DNA of 64,000 nt, taken from positions 1 to 64,000 of IMG/VR virus record IMGVR_UViG_3300047089_000307. One strand, given 5' to 3'. The notes beneath the pieces were generated by a model, which had not been told where the DNA came from, searched no databases, and saw nothing but the letters and a program-made list of their open reading frames with translations. How positions within the stretch are numbered: the first letter of the stretch is position 1; each line of letters starts with the position of its first letter. Of this stretch, positions 36,431-43,827 are shown piece by piece. The stretch is from a virus. Both the position numbers and the translations under genes were made by a program.

Positions 36431-37481
36431 TGGTGGGTCAGGCTGCATGTACTACCGGATCAAGGTCCCCCTGGAGGAGCTGGCCCGGCACGGTCATGAG
36501 GTGACCTTCCGCTCCGGCGGGAATGAGGAGGGTAACCGGCCCATCACCCTGGCGGAGATGGCCGAGCATGACGTGGTGATCGGGCAGCGGTTCAATCACT
36601 ACGCGGGCATGGGCACCTGGCGCCGCGCCCGCGGGCCGTCCAGCCGGCTGGTCTACGAGATTGATGACGACGTCTTCTCCGTGACCCCGGTCAACTGGCA
36701 GGCGTACCACGTCTACAGCCAGCCGGAGGTCCGCGAGGCTGTCATGCACCAGGCCCAGGTATCGGACCTGGTGACCGTGACCACGGAGCACCTGGCCGCG
36801 GTGATGCGCGAGCACACCGGCAACGGCAACGTCCTGGCGCTGCCGAACTGCGTCCCCGGCTGGGTGCTGGACATGGAGCGCAGGCCCCGGCAGCGCCCGG
36901 CGATCGGCTGGGCGGGCGGCGCCAGCCACGGCAGCGACGTCGGGCTGCTCGTCAGCCCCGTGCGCCGGTTCCTGAAGCGGTTCCCCGGCTGGGACTTCCA
37001 GCTTGGCGGCACGGACTTCCGGGAGACCTTCGCCCGGGAGGGGTCGCCGCGCGGGAGGCTGCTGCACGCCCGGTGGGTGCCGGTCTGCGAGGACGCGCGG
37101 GGCTATTACGAGACCGCGGACTTCGACATCGGCCTGGCCCCGCTGGCGGGAACCCCGTTTGACCTGTCGAAGTCCTGCGTCAAGGTACTGGAGTACGCGG
37201 CCCGGGGCATTCCCTCGATCGCCAGTGACTGCGAGGTTTACCGGTCGTTCATCCGCCATGGCGAGAACGGCTTCCTGGTGAAGAGGGACCATGAGTGGCT
37301 GAAGTACGCATCCGAGCTGGCCAGCGACGGGGGCCTGCGGCTGGCGATGGGCCAGGCAGCGCGGGACACGGCGCGGGAGTGGACGATCGAGGCGAATTAC
37401 CACCTATGGGAGCAGGCGTACCGGAGCCTGTTTAAGGTCAAGTCTCTTAGCGTATTATGGCCTTCGTGCGCGAGCCAGTAG
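36408..37481 (+). CDS. glycosyltransferase (GT4/GT-B type)
   Basis: This 357-aa GTG-started protein has a GT-B layout: an N-terminal domain with MYYRIKVPLEELARHGHEVT and LVYEIDDDVFSV, a linker, then AIGWAGGASHGSDVG, DFDIGLAPLAGTPFDLSKSC and CVKVLEYAARGIPSIASDCE (the nucleotide-sugar binding E-x7-E-like region), ending in GENGFLV. It overlaps the nuclease gene by 25 nt. Confidence 0.85.
   Translation: MRIFAGHDGGSGCMYYRIKVPLEELARHGHEVTFRSGGNEEGNRPITLAEMAEHDVVIGQRFNHYAGMGTWRRARGPSSRLVYEIDDDVFSVTPVNWQAYHVYSQPEVREAVMHQAQVSDLVTVTTEHLAAVMREHTGNGNVLALPNCVPGWVLDMERRPRQRPAIGWAGGASHGSDVGLLVSPVRRFLKRFPGWDFQLGGTDFRETFAREGSPRGRLLHARWVPVCEDARGYYETADFDIGLAPLAGTPFDLSKSCVKVLEYAARGIPSIASDCEVYRSFIRHGENGFLVKRDHEWLKYASELASDGGLRLAMGQAARDTAREWTIEANYHLWEQAYRSLFKVKSLSVLWPSCASQ
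37442..37458 (+). promoter_or_regulatory. phage promoter element at the nuclease start
   Basis: GTCTCTTAGCGTATTAT matches the recurring element. Its -10-like TATTAT (37453-37458) overlaps the annotated ATG and lies 7 nt before a GTG (37466) in the same frame, so transcripts from here would begin translation at the GTG. Confidence 0.6.
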
Positions 37482-39241
37482 CCAGGCAGTACCGTTACCG
37501 GGCCTATCCCGATGAGGAGCAGGCTGACCTCCTGGACTTCTACGCAGCGGGCGCCCGCGCGTTCTGGAATAAGAACGTCGCGTGGCTGCGCGCCATGGAG
37601 GGAAGTGAGGGGCATGACGACCTTGGCGCTGGCCGCCAGCTGAGCGAGGCTTACGCTTACCTCGCCAGCGTGCCCGGCATCGCTGAGGCCCTGAAGAGCA
37701 GGAAGCATCCGGAGCATGAGCGCTGGACGGCCTTCCTGCGAAAGGCAGAAAGGCCGCGCCAGCCCGGCTGGCATGCGTGGACGCGGCATTACGGGGGTGC
37801 CAGGCTCCGCGGGCAGCTGAGCGGGAACTTCTCTGCCGCCGTGCACGCTGCGCGGGAGAGCGGGATGACGTTCTGGCACGGGGGCGAGCAGCACCCGGTC
37901 TCGGCGGTCCCGTCGAAGGTCCTGCACGGGGCGTGCGGGAGCAAGGGCCAGCTCAAGGCCGCCGTGGACGCTGTCATGAAGAAGCGCGCCGCTGGCAAGC
38001 GCGCAGAGCTGCCCCGCTGGCGTGCCCGGCATGAGAGCCAGAACCTGCGCTGGCAAGTCCAGGATGGTCCCCGGAACGCGACCCGGGAGTCCCTGGTGAC
38101 GGTAACGGGCACGCGGCACGCCACCGTGCCGCTGGTAACGACGCGCGGGCACGAGGGTAATAAGAGCCTGCGCATCCGCTATCATCGCGAGCTCCCCGCG
38201 GACGCCTCAGTGTCCTTCATGCAGGTGACCTGGAATCCGGGGACCGGCTGCTACTTCGTGACGCTCACGCTGACGACCGCGCAGTACGAGGTTCCGGCCA
38301 CGACGGGCATGGCCGGCATCGACCGGGGCATCGTAAAGGCTGCTGTCACTTCGGACGGGGAGTACTACGATTCTCCGGGACTGAACCAGGGGCGCCGTCG
38401 CCGCGAGCTCCTGCTCCAGCAGTCCCTTGACTGGAAGCGCCGCGTGCTGCCGTGCAAGGGCCGGTGCGCGCACGAGCCAGGGCAGTGCTGGCGCACGTCA
38501 CTACGGTATGCACGGGTCGTGACGGCCCGGCAGCGGCTCCTGGACGCCCAGGAGGACCTCATCGATGACGGGGCGCACAAATTCTCCCGGGCTATCGCCC
38601 GCCGGTACGCGGTCGTCGTGCTTGAGGACCTGGCGAACCTGATGACGGCGTCCACGGCGAAGGGCACGGTAGCCGCCCCCGGCGTGAGCGTGCGCGCCGC
38701 CGCCGGACGCAACCGGGAGGTACGCGCGGCTAACTGGGGGCGCATTGAGCAGTACCTGGGGTATAAGGCAGGGCAGCTCCTCGGCGTCCCGGCGCCGTAT
38801 ACGTCGCGGACATGCCCGCGATGCGGGTATGTTAGCGTCATGAACCGGCCCTCCCAGGCGGAGTTCCGGTGCGGGTCCTGCGGACTCAGCGGCAACGCTG
38901 ACGTGATCGCGGCCGGCAATATCGTTAATGCAGGGAAAACCGCCCGCGCGCTGCGGGATAACGGGCAGGGATCGTCCTCCGGGATTAACCGGGGGCCTGG
39001 CGCTAGCCGGGAGCCTGCCAACACTCACAACTTTACAGTGGCCCCGGGCGAGCGCTGCGGTAGTGCGCCCGATCCCGGTCAGCGCTCGCAGGCAGGTGAG
39101 CAGCCAGGAATCGTTACCGAGCTCGACGGAACGGTGATCCCGGAGACGTGGGGCATCCCCGGTGCTCGCATCCGCGGGGGAAACCGCAGGTCACGACGGG
39201 CGAAAAAGCCGAGCGGTGGCAACACTGCCGGAGCCGGGTGA
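37457..39241 (+). CDS. Cas12/TnpB-like RuvC nuclease, CRISPR-associated
   Basis: 594 aa from ATG 37457 (591 from the likelier leaderless GTG 37466). The N-terminus RQYRYRAYPDEEQADLLDFY is OrfB/TnpB-like. A middle part leads to PRWRARHESQNLRWQ. The RuvC parts are complete: Asp289 (GIDRG), Glu390 (VVLEDLANL), and Asp482 (GNADVIAAGNIVNAG), with a zinc ribbon at Cys453, 456, 472 and 475 (CPRC...CGSC). A low-complexity tail of about 100 residues follows, and the stop lies inside the first CRISPR repeat. TnpB proteins are usually about 400 aa and no TnpA is nearby, so a compact type V (V-U like) effector is the best call. An intact triad predicts RNA-guided DNA cleavage. Confidence 0.85.
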   Translation: MAFVREPVARQYRYRAYPDEEQADLLDFYAAGARAFWNKNVAWLRAMEGSEGHDDLGAGRQLSEAYAYLASVPGIAEALKSRKHPEHERWTAFLRKAERPRQPGWHAWTRHYGGARLRGQLSGNFSAAVHAARESGMTFWHGGEQHPVSAVPSKVLHGACGSKGQLKAAVDAVMKKRAAGKRAELPRWRARHESQNLRWQVQDGPRNATRESLVTVTGTRHATVPLVTTRGHEGNKSLRIRYHRELPADASVSFMQVTWNPGTGCYFVTLTLTTAQYEVPATTGMAGIDRGIVKAAVTSDGEYYDSPGLNQGRRRRELLLQQSLDWKRRVLPCKGRCAHEPGQCWRTSLRYARVVTARQRLLDAQEDLIDDGAHKFSRAIARRYAVVVLEDLANLMTASTAKGTVAAPGVSVRAAAGRNREVRAANWGRIEQYLGYKAGQLLGVPAPYTSRTCPRCGYVSVMNRPSQAEFRCGSCGLSGNADVIAAGNIVNAGKTARALRDNGQGSSSGINRGPGASREPANTHNFTVAPGERCGSAPDPGQRSQAGEQPGIVTELDGTVIPETWGIPGARIRGGNRRSRRAKKPSGGNTAGAG

Positions 39242-40039
39242 GTGAGGCGACACGCTCTTGCCGTGCAGCTGGTCAATCTGGCCCTGGTGGCAACACTGCC
39301 GGAGCCGGGTGAGTGAGGCGACTGGGCACCGGGCGAGGCGTTCTGCCCGGCGTTGCCGGTGGCAACACTGCCGGAGCCGGGTGAGTGAGGCGACTGGGCA
39401 CCGGGCGAGGCGTTCTGCCCGGCGTTGCCGGTGGCAACACTGCCGGAGCCGGGTGAGTGAGGCGACAGGTGGTGGGACGGGCTGCCCGGGTTGGTCAGCA
39501 TGGTGGCAACACTGCCGGAGCCGGGTGAGTGAGGCGACCAGCCCGCGCCGTCGCTCCGGAGAACCTTGTATTCGGTGGCAACACTGCCGGAGCCGGGTGA
39601 GTGAGGCGACAAGCAGCAGACGCCGCCGGTGAGCGTGTCCTCGGGCCGTGGCAACACTGCCGGAGCCGGGTGAGTGAGGCGACTCGGTGCGCCTGCGGCT
39701 ACGGGTGGCCGGCTTGATCGGTGGCAACACTGCCGGAGCCGGGTGAGTGAGGCGACGGCTTCCAGGCGTCGGCGAGCCGGACCACCTCGCGCGTGGCAAC
39801 ACTGCCGGAGCCGGGTGAGTGAGGCGACCGCGACTGCTGCAATGCGCTAGACAAGGCAGGTGGCAACACTGCCGGAGCCGGGTGAGTGAGGCGACAGTGC
39901 AGCGCTGATGTCAGCCTGCGCCCGCGACTTGGTGGCAACACTGCCGGAGCCGGGTGAGTGAGGCGACATCAGGACCGGCCTTACCGGTCGACGCCTCCCG
40001 GCGGTGGCAACACTGCCGGAGCCGGGTGAGTGAGGCGAC
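39216..40039. CRISPR. CRISPR array, 12 identical 36-bp repeats, 11 spacers
   Basis: Repeats start at 39216, 39287, 39359, 39431, 39503, 39575, 39648, 39721, 39793, 39860, 39932 and 40004; each begins GTGGCAACACTGCC and ends GTGAGTGAGGCGAC, with no differences. Spacers are 35, 36, 36, 36, 36, 37, 37, 36, 31, 36 and 36 bp; spacers 2 and 3 are identical. On the minus strand the repeat begins GTCGCC and ends with a hairpin GGCA-GTGT-TGCC plus AC, as in type V repeats, which suggests transcription from right to left. No cas1, cas2 or other cas gene is in the window. Confidence 0.97.
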
Positions 40040-40080
40040 TGCTGCGGTATCCTGGCCACCGCAGCCGGGAGGAGCACGTG

Positions 40081-40290
40081 ATGACGCAGGTACCGCAGAC
40101 GGAGTCCCGCGGCGGCGACAAGCCGGACTGGGGCAAGGCCGTCGCCGGCGAGCCGCTGCCGCAGCTGGGCGAGGAGTACCCGGAGCCGGACAGCGGGCAG
40201 GCCCCGTTGCAGGACGGCCAGCCCTTGCGGCCAGAGGACAACCGGGGCGTTACGGAGCCTCCCGGCGGCAATGACCCGGAGTCGCAGTAG
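40081..40290 (+). CDS. Pro/Gly-rich hypothetical protein (69 aa)
   Basis: The ATG at 40081 has GGGAGGAG upstream and a -10-like TATCCT (40048-40053) just after the last CRISPR repeat. MTQVPQTESRGGDKPDWGKA continues as a disordered acidic chain. It resembles the small ORFs after the capsid gene. Confidence 0.55.
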   Translation: MTQVPQTESRGGDKPDWGKAVAGEPLPQLGEEYPEPDSGQAPLQDGQPLRPEDNRGVTEPPGGNDPESQ

Positions 40291-40496
40291 TGGCGCACGG
40301 CGGCTTTCACGGCCAGGTGGGCCAGGGCGGCACCGGTCCGGACGAGGCGGTACCCGAGTGCCCGGTCTGCCACGCCTGCGGCGGCGGGGGCCACGGCGGC
40401 TTCTGCCCGAACCGGGACCAGCCTGACCCGGCGCGCTGGACGACCTTGCCGCCGGCCGGGTTCACCGCGGCGCCACCGCATGAAGGGAAGCCATGA
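40290..40496 (+). CDS. Cys-rich small protein (68 aa)
   Basis: A GTG start overlaps the previous stop. CPVCHACGGGGHGGFC is a CxxC-type knuckle. Function unknown. Confidence 0.55.
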   Translation: MAHGGFHGQVGQGGTGPDEAVPECPVCHACGGGGHGGFCPNRDQPDPARWTTLPPAGFTAAPPHEGKP

Positions 40497-40552
40497 GCGA
40501 CGAGACGGCAGCGACCGCACGCGAGCACCAGGAGGGGGCACCCAGTGAGTGA
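40493..40552 (+). CDS. tiny ORF (19 aa)
   Basis: MSDETAATAREHQEGAPSE overlaps both neighbours and carries the AGGAGG ribosome binding site of the next gene; probably serves coupling. Confidence 0.35.
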   Translation: MSDETAATAREHQEGAPSE

Positions 40553-41108
40553 CGCAGGCGAGCTGAGGTCCCTGATCGCGGACGTGATGAGGCTGGACCG
40601 CGAGTGGATGCGCAAGGCGACCGGGCGCGATGACCCGCGCAGCACCCCGTGGATGCCGTTCCCGCTGTTCGACTTCATCGCGCTGGTGGCCGAGGCGCTG
40701 CCGGAGTCGGCGGGAGACGCCCTCCTGGAGGTCGGCTGCGGCATCGGCACCCGGATGCGGGTCGCGCACGATCTCTACGGCCTGGACTGCCACGGCATCG
40801 ACCGTGTCCCCGAGTACGTCGCCCAGGCGACGGAGCTGCTCCCGGAGGGCATGCCCGGGGTCACCGCCGAGGTAGCGGACGCACTCGGCTGGGACGGGTA
40901 CGGCAAGTACGACCTCCTCTGGTTCAACCGGCCCTTCGCCGACCGCGTCCTCCAGCGCCAGCTTGAGGCGCAGGTCTGGAGCGACATGAAGCCCGGGGCC
41001 GTGGTGATCTGGGCCAACCTGGAGACGCCGCCGCCGCCTGCCTGGTGGCCGGTCCTGACGGAGACGAGCGTGCCCCGGGGCATCGTGCAGAAGCCGGTGG
41101 CGCCATGA
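40545..41108 (+). CDS. SAM-dependent methyltransferase (187 aa)
   Basis: A GTG start. The SAM motif LLEVGCGIGTRMRVAHDLYG (about residues 60-79) and HGIDRVPEYV are clear class I methyltransferase features; DLLWFNRPF occupies the motif IV position. The substrate is unknown. Confidence 0.82.
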   Translation: MSDAGELRSLIADVMRLDREWMRKATGRDDPRSTPWMPFPLFDFIALVAEALPESAGDALLEVGCGIGTRMRVAHDLYGLDCHGIDRVPEYVAQATELLPEGMPGVTAEVADALGWDGYGKYDLLWFNRPFADRVLQRQLEAQVWSDMKPGAVVIWANLETPPPPAWWPVLTETSVPRGIVQKPVAP

Positions 41109-41404
41109 CCATGCCGCATCCCGGCGCCCGGCAGCTCGTTGACACCGGGAACCAGCTGCTCAGCAAGGCCCCCGTCACGCTGGACACCGGGTCGGTCGAG
41201 ACCCCCGAGGCGATACTCGGCGTGGTCACCTTCCGGACGGCCTCGGTCACGTTGACCGCCTTCCTGACGGCCGCGGAGCTGAAGGAGTGGTCCGGGCTGC
41301 TGGACGGCCTGGCGGACCAGCTGAGCGGCACCGGCCTGGTCAAGGCGTCCCCGCAGGACCTGAGCCTGCTCACTGCGCTGGCGCGCAAGAGGAAGCAGCC
41401 GTAA
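41105..41404 (+). CDS. hypothetical protein (99 aa)
   Basis: The ATG overlaps the methyltransferase stop. LGVVTFRTASVTLTAFLTAA followed by ELKEWSGLLDGLADQLSG resembles a small phage family of unknown function. Confidence 0.6.
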   Translation: MTMPHPGARQLVDTGNQLLSKAPVTLDTGSVETPEAILGVVTFRTASVTLTAFLTAAELKEWSGLLDGLADQLSGTGLVKASPQDLSLLTALARKRKQP

Positions 41405-41582
41405 GGCCCGGGTCCTCCCGCTGGACTGGGAGCTGCGGGCTGCGGCGGGCTCGTGCGGAAAGCGGGGCTGTGACCTGCCCAGGACCAGCGGTAGCAGGCT
41501 AGACTAGCCCCAGCCGAGGTCTGAGGCTGCCCTGAAGCAGAGCCGGAAGCCGGGATGATCATCCTGGCTGGAGGCTCTCCGG
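41405..41582 (+). other. leader region with palindromic hairpin
   Basis: A TAGACT (about 41502-41507) is followed by a large hairpin: GAGCCGGA (41539-41546), the near-perfect palindrome AGCCGGGATGATCATCCTGGCT-type core (about 41547-41568) and GGAGGCTC. It partly resembles the hairpin in the 74-bp leader repeats. An ATG at 41555 opens an overlapping frame. GGAGG 7 nt before GTG 41583 serves the next gene. Confidence 0.45.
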
Positions 41583-41903
41583 GTGAATGTCCCCCTCCTG
41601 AAGGTCCCGTACGAGGACTGGCACTGCCCGAACTGCGGCATTGCCGAGCGCACGGCCGCACTGCCTCCGGGAGCGTCCCGGTTCCATGCCTGCCCCCGCC
41701 TGCACAATCTCACCGCGCCCCTGGTCCGCGCCGGGACGCGGTGCTCGGTCGTGGCCGAGGAGCGACAGGATTACGTCGGCCGTGAGGTCGTCCGCTACGG
41801 CGATGACGGCAAGGCGTACATGGCCGTGCGCACGGTTCGCGAGGACGGTGACGACCTGGTGGTTAACGCCCCGGTCGCGCAGGGCCGCATGGGGGACTGG
41901 TGA
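41583..41903 (+). CDS. zinc-ribbon phage protein (106 aa)
   Basis: A GTG start with GGAGG upstream. HCPNCGIAERT and FHACPRLHNLTAPLVRAGTR resemble a small actinophage protein of the head-tail region; a beta-rich C-terminus follows. Function unknown. Confidence 0.65.
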   Translation: MNVPLLKVPYEDWHCPNCGIAERTAALPPGASRFHACPRLHNLTAPLVRAGTRCSVVAEERQDYVGREVVRYGDDGKAYMAVRTVREDGDDLVVNAPVAQGRMGDW

Positions 41904-42070
41904 GCCGCGAGGACGCTCCCCTGGACGGGGAGCAGCAGCCGGGAGAGGTTCCGGACGGCACGGTGCAGTTCCCCGTTCCGCAGGACATCCCCGCGTACAC
42001 CGTGCAGGCGGGCCTGGCCACCGCGCACGGTGCCTCCCCTGATTTCCAGGGCAACGGGGAAGAGGAATAA
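41900..42070 (+). CDS. hypothetical protein (56 aa)
   Basis: A GTG start overlaps the previous stop. Acidic: MSREDAPLDGEQQPGEVPDG, ending GNGEEE. Function unknown. Confidence 0.5.
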   Translation: MSREDAPLDGEQQPGEVPDGTVQFPVPQDIPAYTVQAGLATAHGASPDFQGNGEEE

Positions 42071-42073
42071 GGC

Positions 42074-42589
42074 ATGGCCTGGACCGCATCCGCCATCTTC
42101 CAGCAGGCGATGCTCAACCCCATCGCCGGGCGCAGCTGGACTACTGCCGCGCCGACGACGTACTCCTCGCTGTCGGCCGACACGATCAACGTCTCCCTGT
42201 TCGGCACGCTGACCCCGGACAAGACTGCCGCCGTGGGCAGCACCGGGTACAACACGGGCGTCTGGGTCACCGGCTCCGAGATCACTGACGCGACCAACTG
42301 GGTGGCGGGCGGCCGGGCGCTGGGCTCCAAGGCGTTCGCGATCGACACCGGGTCGTCCTCGATCTGCTTCACCGCGGCGAACCTGGCCGGCGGCGGCACG
42401 GTCACGCTGACGGCATTCTTCGGCTGCTTCGTCTACGATTTCACGATCACGGCAGGCACGGTCGCCAAGCAGGGCCTCTGCTACAACTACTTCGGCGGCT
42501 CCCAGACGGTGACGGGCGGCACGTTCACCATCCTCTGGGCGACCCCGGTCGGCGCGGCCGTCACCGCCGTCTTCAACATCTCGGTGTAG
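42074..42589 (+). CDS. probable virion structural protein (171 aa)
   Basis: Starts MAWTASAIFQQAMLNPIAGR. Rich in Thr, Ala, Gly and beta-strands (TVTLTAFFGCFVYDFTITAG). Composition and position suggest a capsid decoration or minor structural protein. Its last 100 nt overlap the convergent endonuclease gene. Confidence 0.6.
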   Translation: MAWTASAIFQQAMLNPIAGRSWTTAAPTTYSSLSADTINVSLFGTLTPDKTAAVGSTGYNTGVWVTGSEITDATNWVAGGRALGSKAFAIDTGSSSICFTAANLAGGGTVTLTAFFGCFVYDFTITAGTVAKQGLCYNYFGGSQTVTGGTFTILWATPVGAAVTAVFNISV

Positions 42590-43161
42590 CCGGCGTGAGC
42601 ACGGTCCAGGTAGCTGAGCAGGCGGCGGGCACTCGCCACGTCGTCCTTCAGCAACCCGACCGCCCGGTTGCAGTTCACGCACAGCAGGCCGCGTACGCAC
42701 TTCCCGCAGGAGTCGGCACCTGGACAGCAAGCGTGATCGTGGTCGACGGCGAGCTTGTCTCTCCGGGGGCCGGGATTAAGGCAGATTGCGCATACCCCGT
42801 CCTGGGAGGCGAGCATTGCGTCGTAGGCGTCACGGGTCAGGCGATAGTGCGCCATGAGCCACCAGCTACGCTGCCGCGCCTGGCCGTCCGGCGTCTGGTT
42901 GTACTCCTGGCTGTAGCAGCGCACGCACTGGCCTGTCTTGTACGAGGCGCGTTTTCCGCATGCGCACCTGACCCACTCGTACTCAGGCCGTGGACTGCTG
43001 CGCGGGCGCATTTCTATCTCCGAGCGCAGCAGCGAATTACGGATAACTGCCCGGTTCACTCCCAGTTGCTCTGCGAGCTGCTTGAGCGTGAGCCGGTCAT
43101 CAACGTAAAGCTTGGCGATATCCGCGTCTTGCTCCGTAGAGAACTTTCGTTTGCGTCCCAT
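42487..43161 (-). CDS. recombination endonuclease VII-type homing endonuclease
   Basis: This 224-aa minus-strand protein has an N-terminal helix-turn-helix (LTLKQLAEQLGVNRAVIRNS), a zinc pair (CACG...CVRC), and the endonuclease VII core: CAICL, LAVDHDH, VRGLLCVNCNRAVGLLKDD. It is inserted against the direction of the structural genes, which is typical of a freestanding homing endonuclease. TATCAT lies 6 nt before its ATG, fitting a leaderless start. Confidence 0.88.
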   Translation of the reverse strand: MGRKRKFSTEQDADIAKLYVDDRLTLKQLAEQLGVNRAVIRNSLLRSEIEMRPRSSPRPEYEWVRCACGKRASYKTGQCVRCYSQEYNQTPDGQARQRSWWLMAHYRLTRDAYDAMLASQDGVCAICLNPGPRRDKLAVDHDHACCPGADSCGKCVRGLLCVNCNRAVGLLKDDVASARRLLSYLDRAHAGYTEMLKTAVTAAPTGVAQRMVNVPPVTVWEPPK

Positions 43162-43204
43162 GACGCAATGATATCAGGAGTTGAGTAAAGTTTCCGGATA
43201 TACC

Positions 43205-43771
43205 ATGACTCAGCTGGAATTGCTTTACAATCTTCCGGCTGCGGTCACCAAGAACACCTACACCACGCAGGCGCCGATCTCGGCCATCGCGTCCACCTCG
43301 GTTCCCCGCGCCCTGATCCCGGCCGGCTACTTCAACGTGGTCGGCAAGTCCCTGCGGGTCAAGGCAGGCGGCACGATCACGTCGGTGGCGGGCACGGCCA
43401 CGTTCGTCTGGGCCTCGGGCCTGGACGCCACGGCAGGCACGATCGCCGGCACGGGCGGCGCGACCCTGTTCACGTCGCCGACGTACACTCCGGCGATCAC
43501 CACGATCTTCCCGTGGGACCTGGACATGGACCTCACCTGCCAGGCAGTCGGCAGCCTGGGTACCACGATCCAGTGCAACGGCTACCTGCGCGTGGCTGTC
43601 GTCGCCACGTCGGTGTTCTCCGCGGCCGGGCAGACGATGGCTTTCACCAACAACCTGACCGGCGTCAATAACGAGATCAGCCTGTTCCTGGAGCTGTTCG
43701 GCACCTGGAGCGTCTCCAACGCCGCCAATAGCACGACCCTCCAGGTCCTGAAGGTCTACGGCGAGAACTGA
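43205..43771 (+). CDS. probable virion structural protein (188 aa)
   Basis: The ATG at 43205 is preferred (TTG 43181 is possible). MTQLELLYNLPAAVTKNTYT continues as Thr/Ala/Gly-rich beta strands. Similar in style to the 42074 protein on the other side of the endonuclease. Confidence 0.6.
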   Translation: MTQLELLYNLPAAVTKNTYTTQAPISAIASTSVPRALIPAGYFNVVGKSLRVKAGGTITSVAGTATFVWASGLDATAGTIAGTGGATLFTSPTYTPAITTIFPWDLDMDLTCQAVGSLGTTIQCNGYLRVAVVATSVFSAAGQTMAFTNNLTGVNNEISLFLELFGTWSVSNAANSTTLQVLKVYGEN

Positions 43772-43827
43772 TCGGAGTGTAATTACGCGGACACATAGCG
43801 TGACCTGACCAGGAGGGAGGGCCGCGG

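Noticed and set aside
37457-39241. Interpretation of the nuclease as an IS200/IS605 transposon TnpB
   Set aside because: No TnpA, no transposon end structures seen, larger than typical TnpB, and directly joined to a regular CRISPR array; kept only as the evolutionary origin.
37457-39241. Assignment to Cas12m (V-U1) because of the similar length (about 595 aa)
   Set aside because: The zinc ribbon and RuvC-III sequence are TnpB-like with an intact triad, and differ from the Cas12m sequence as I remember it.
39079-39941. Long minus-strand ORFs across the CRISPR array with repeating peptides such as SPHSPGSGSVAT
   Set aside because: They arise because repeats plus spacers often total multiples of three bases; repeat structure and the absence of any codon logic show they are not genes.
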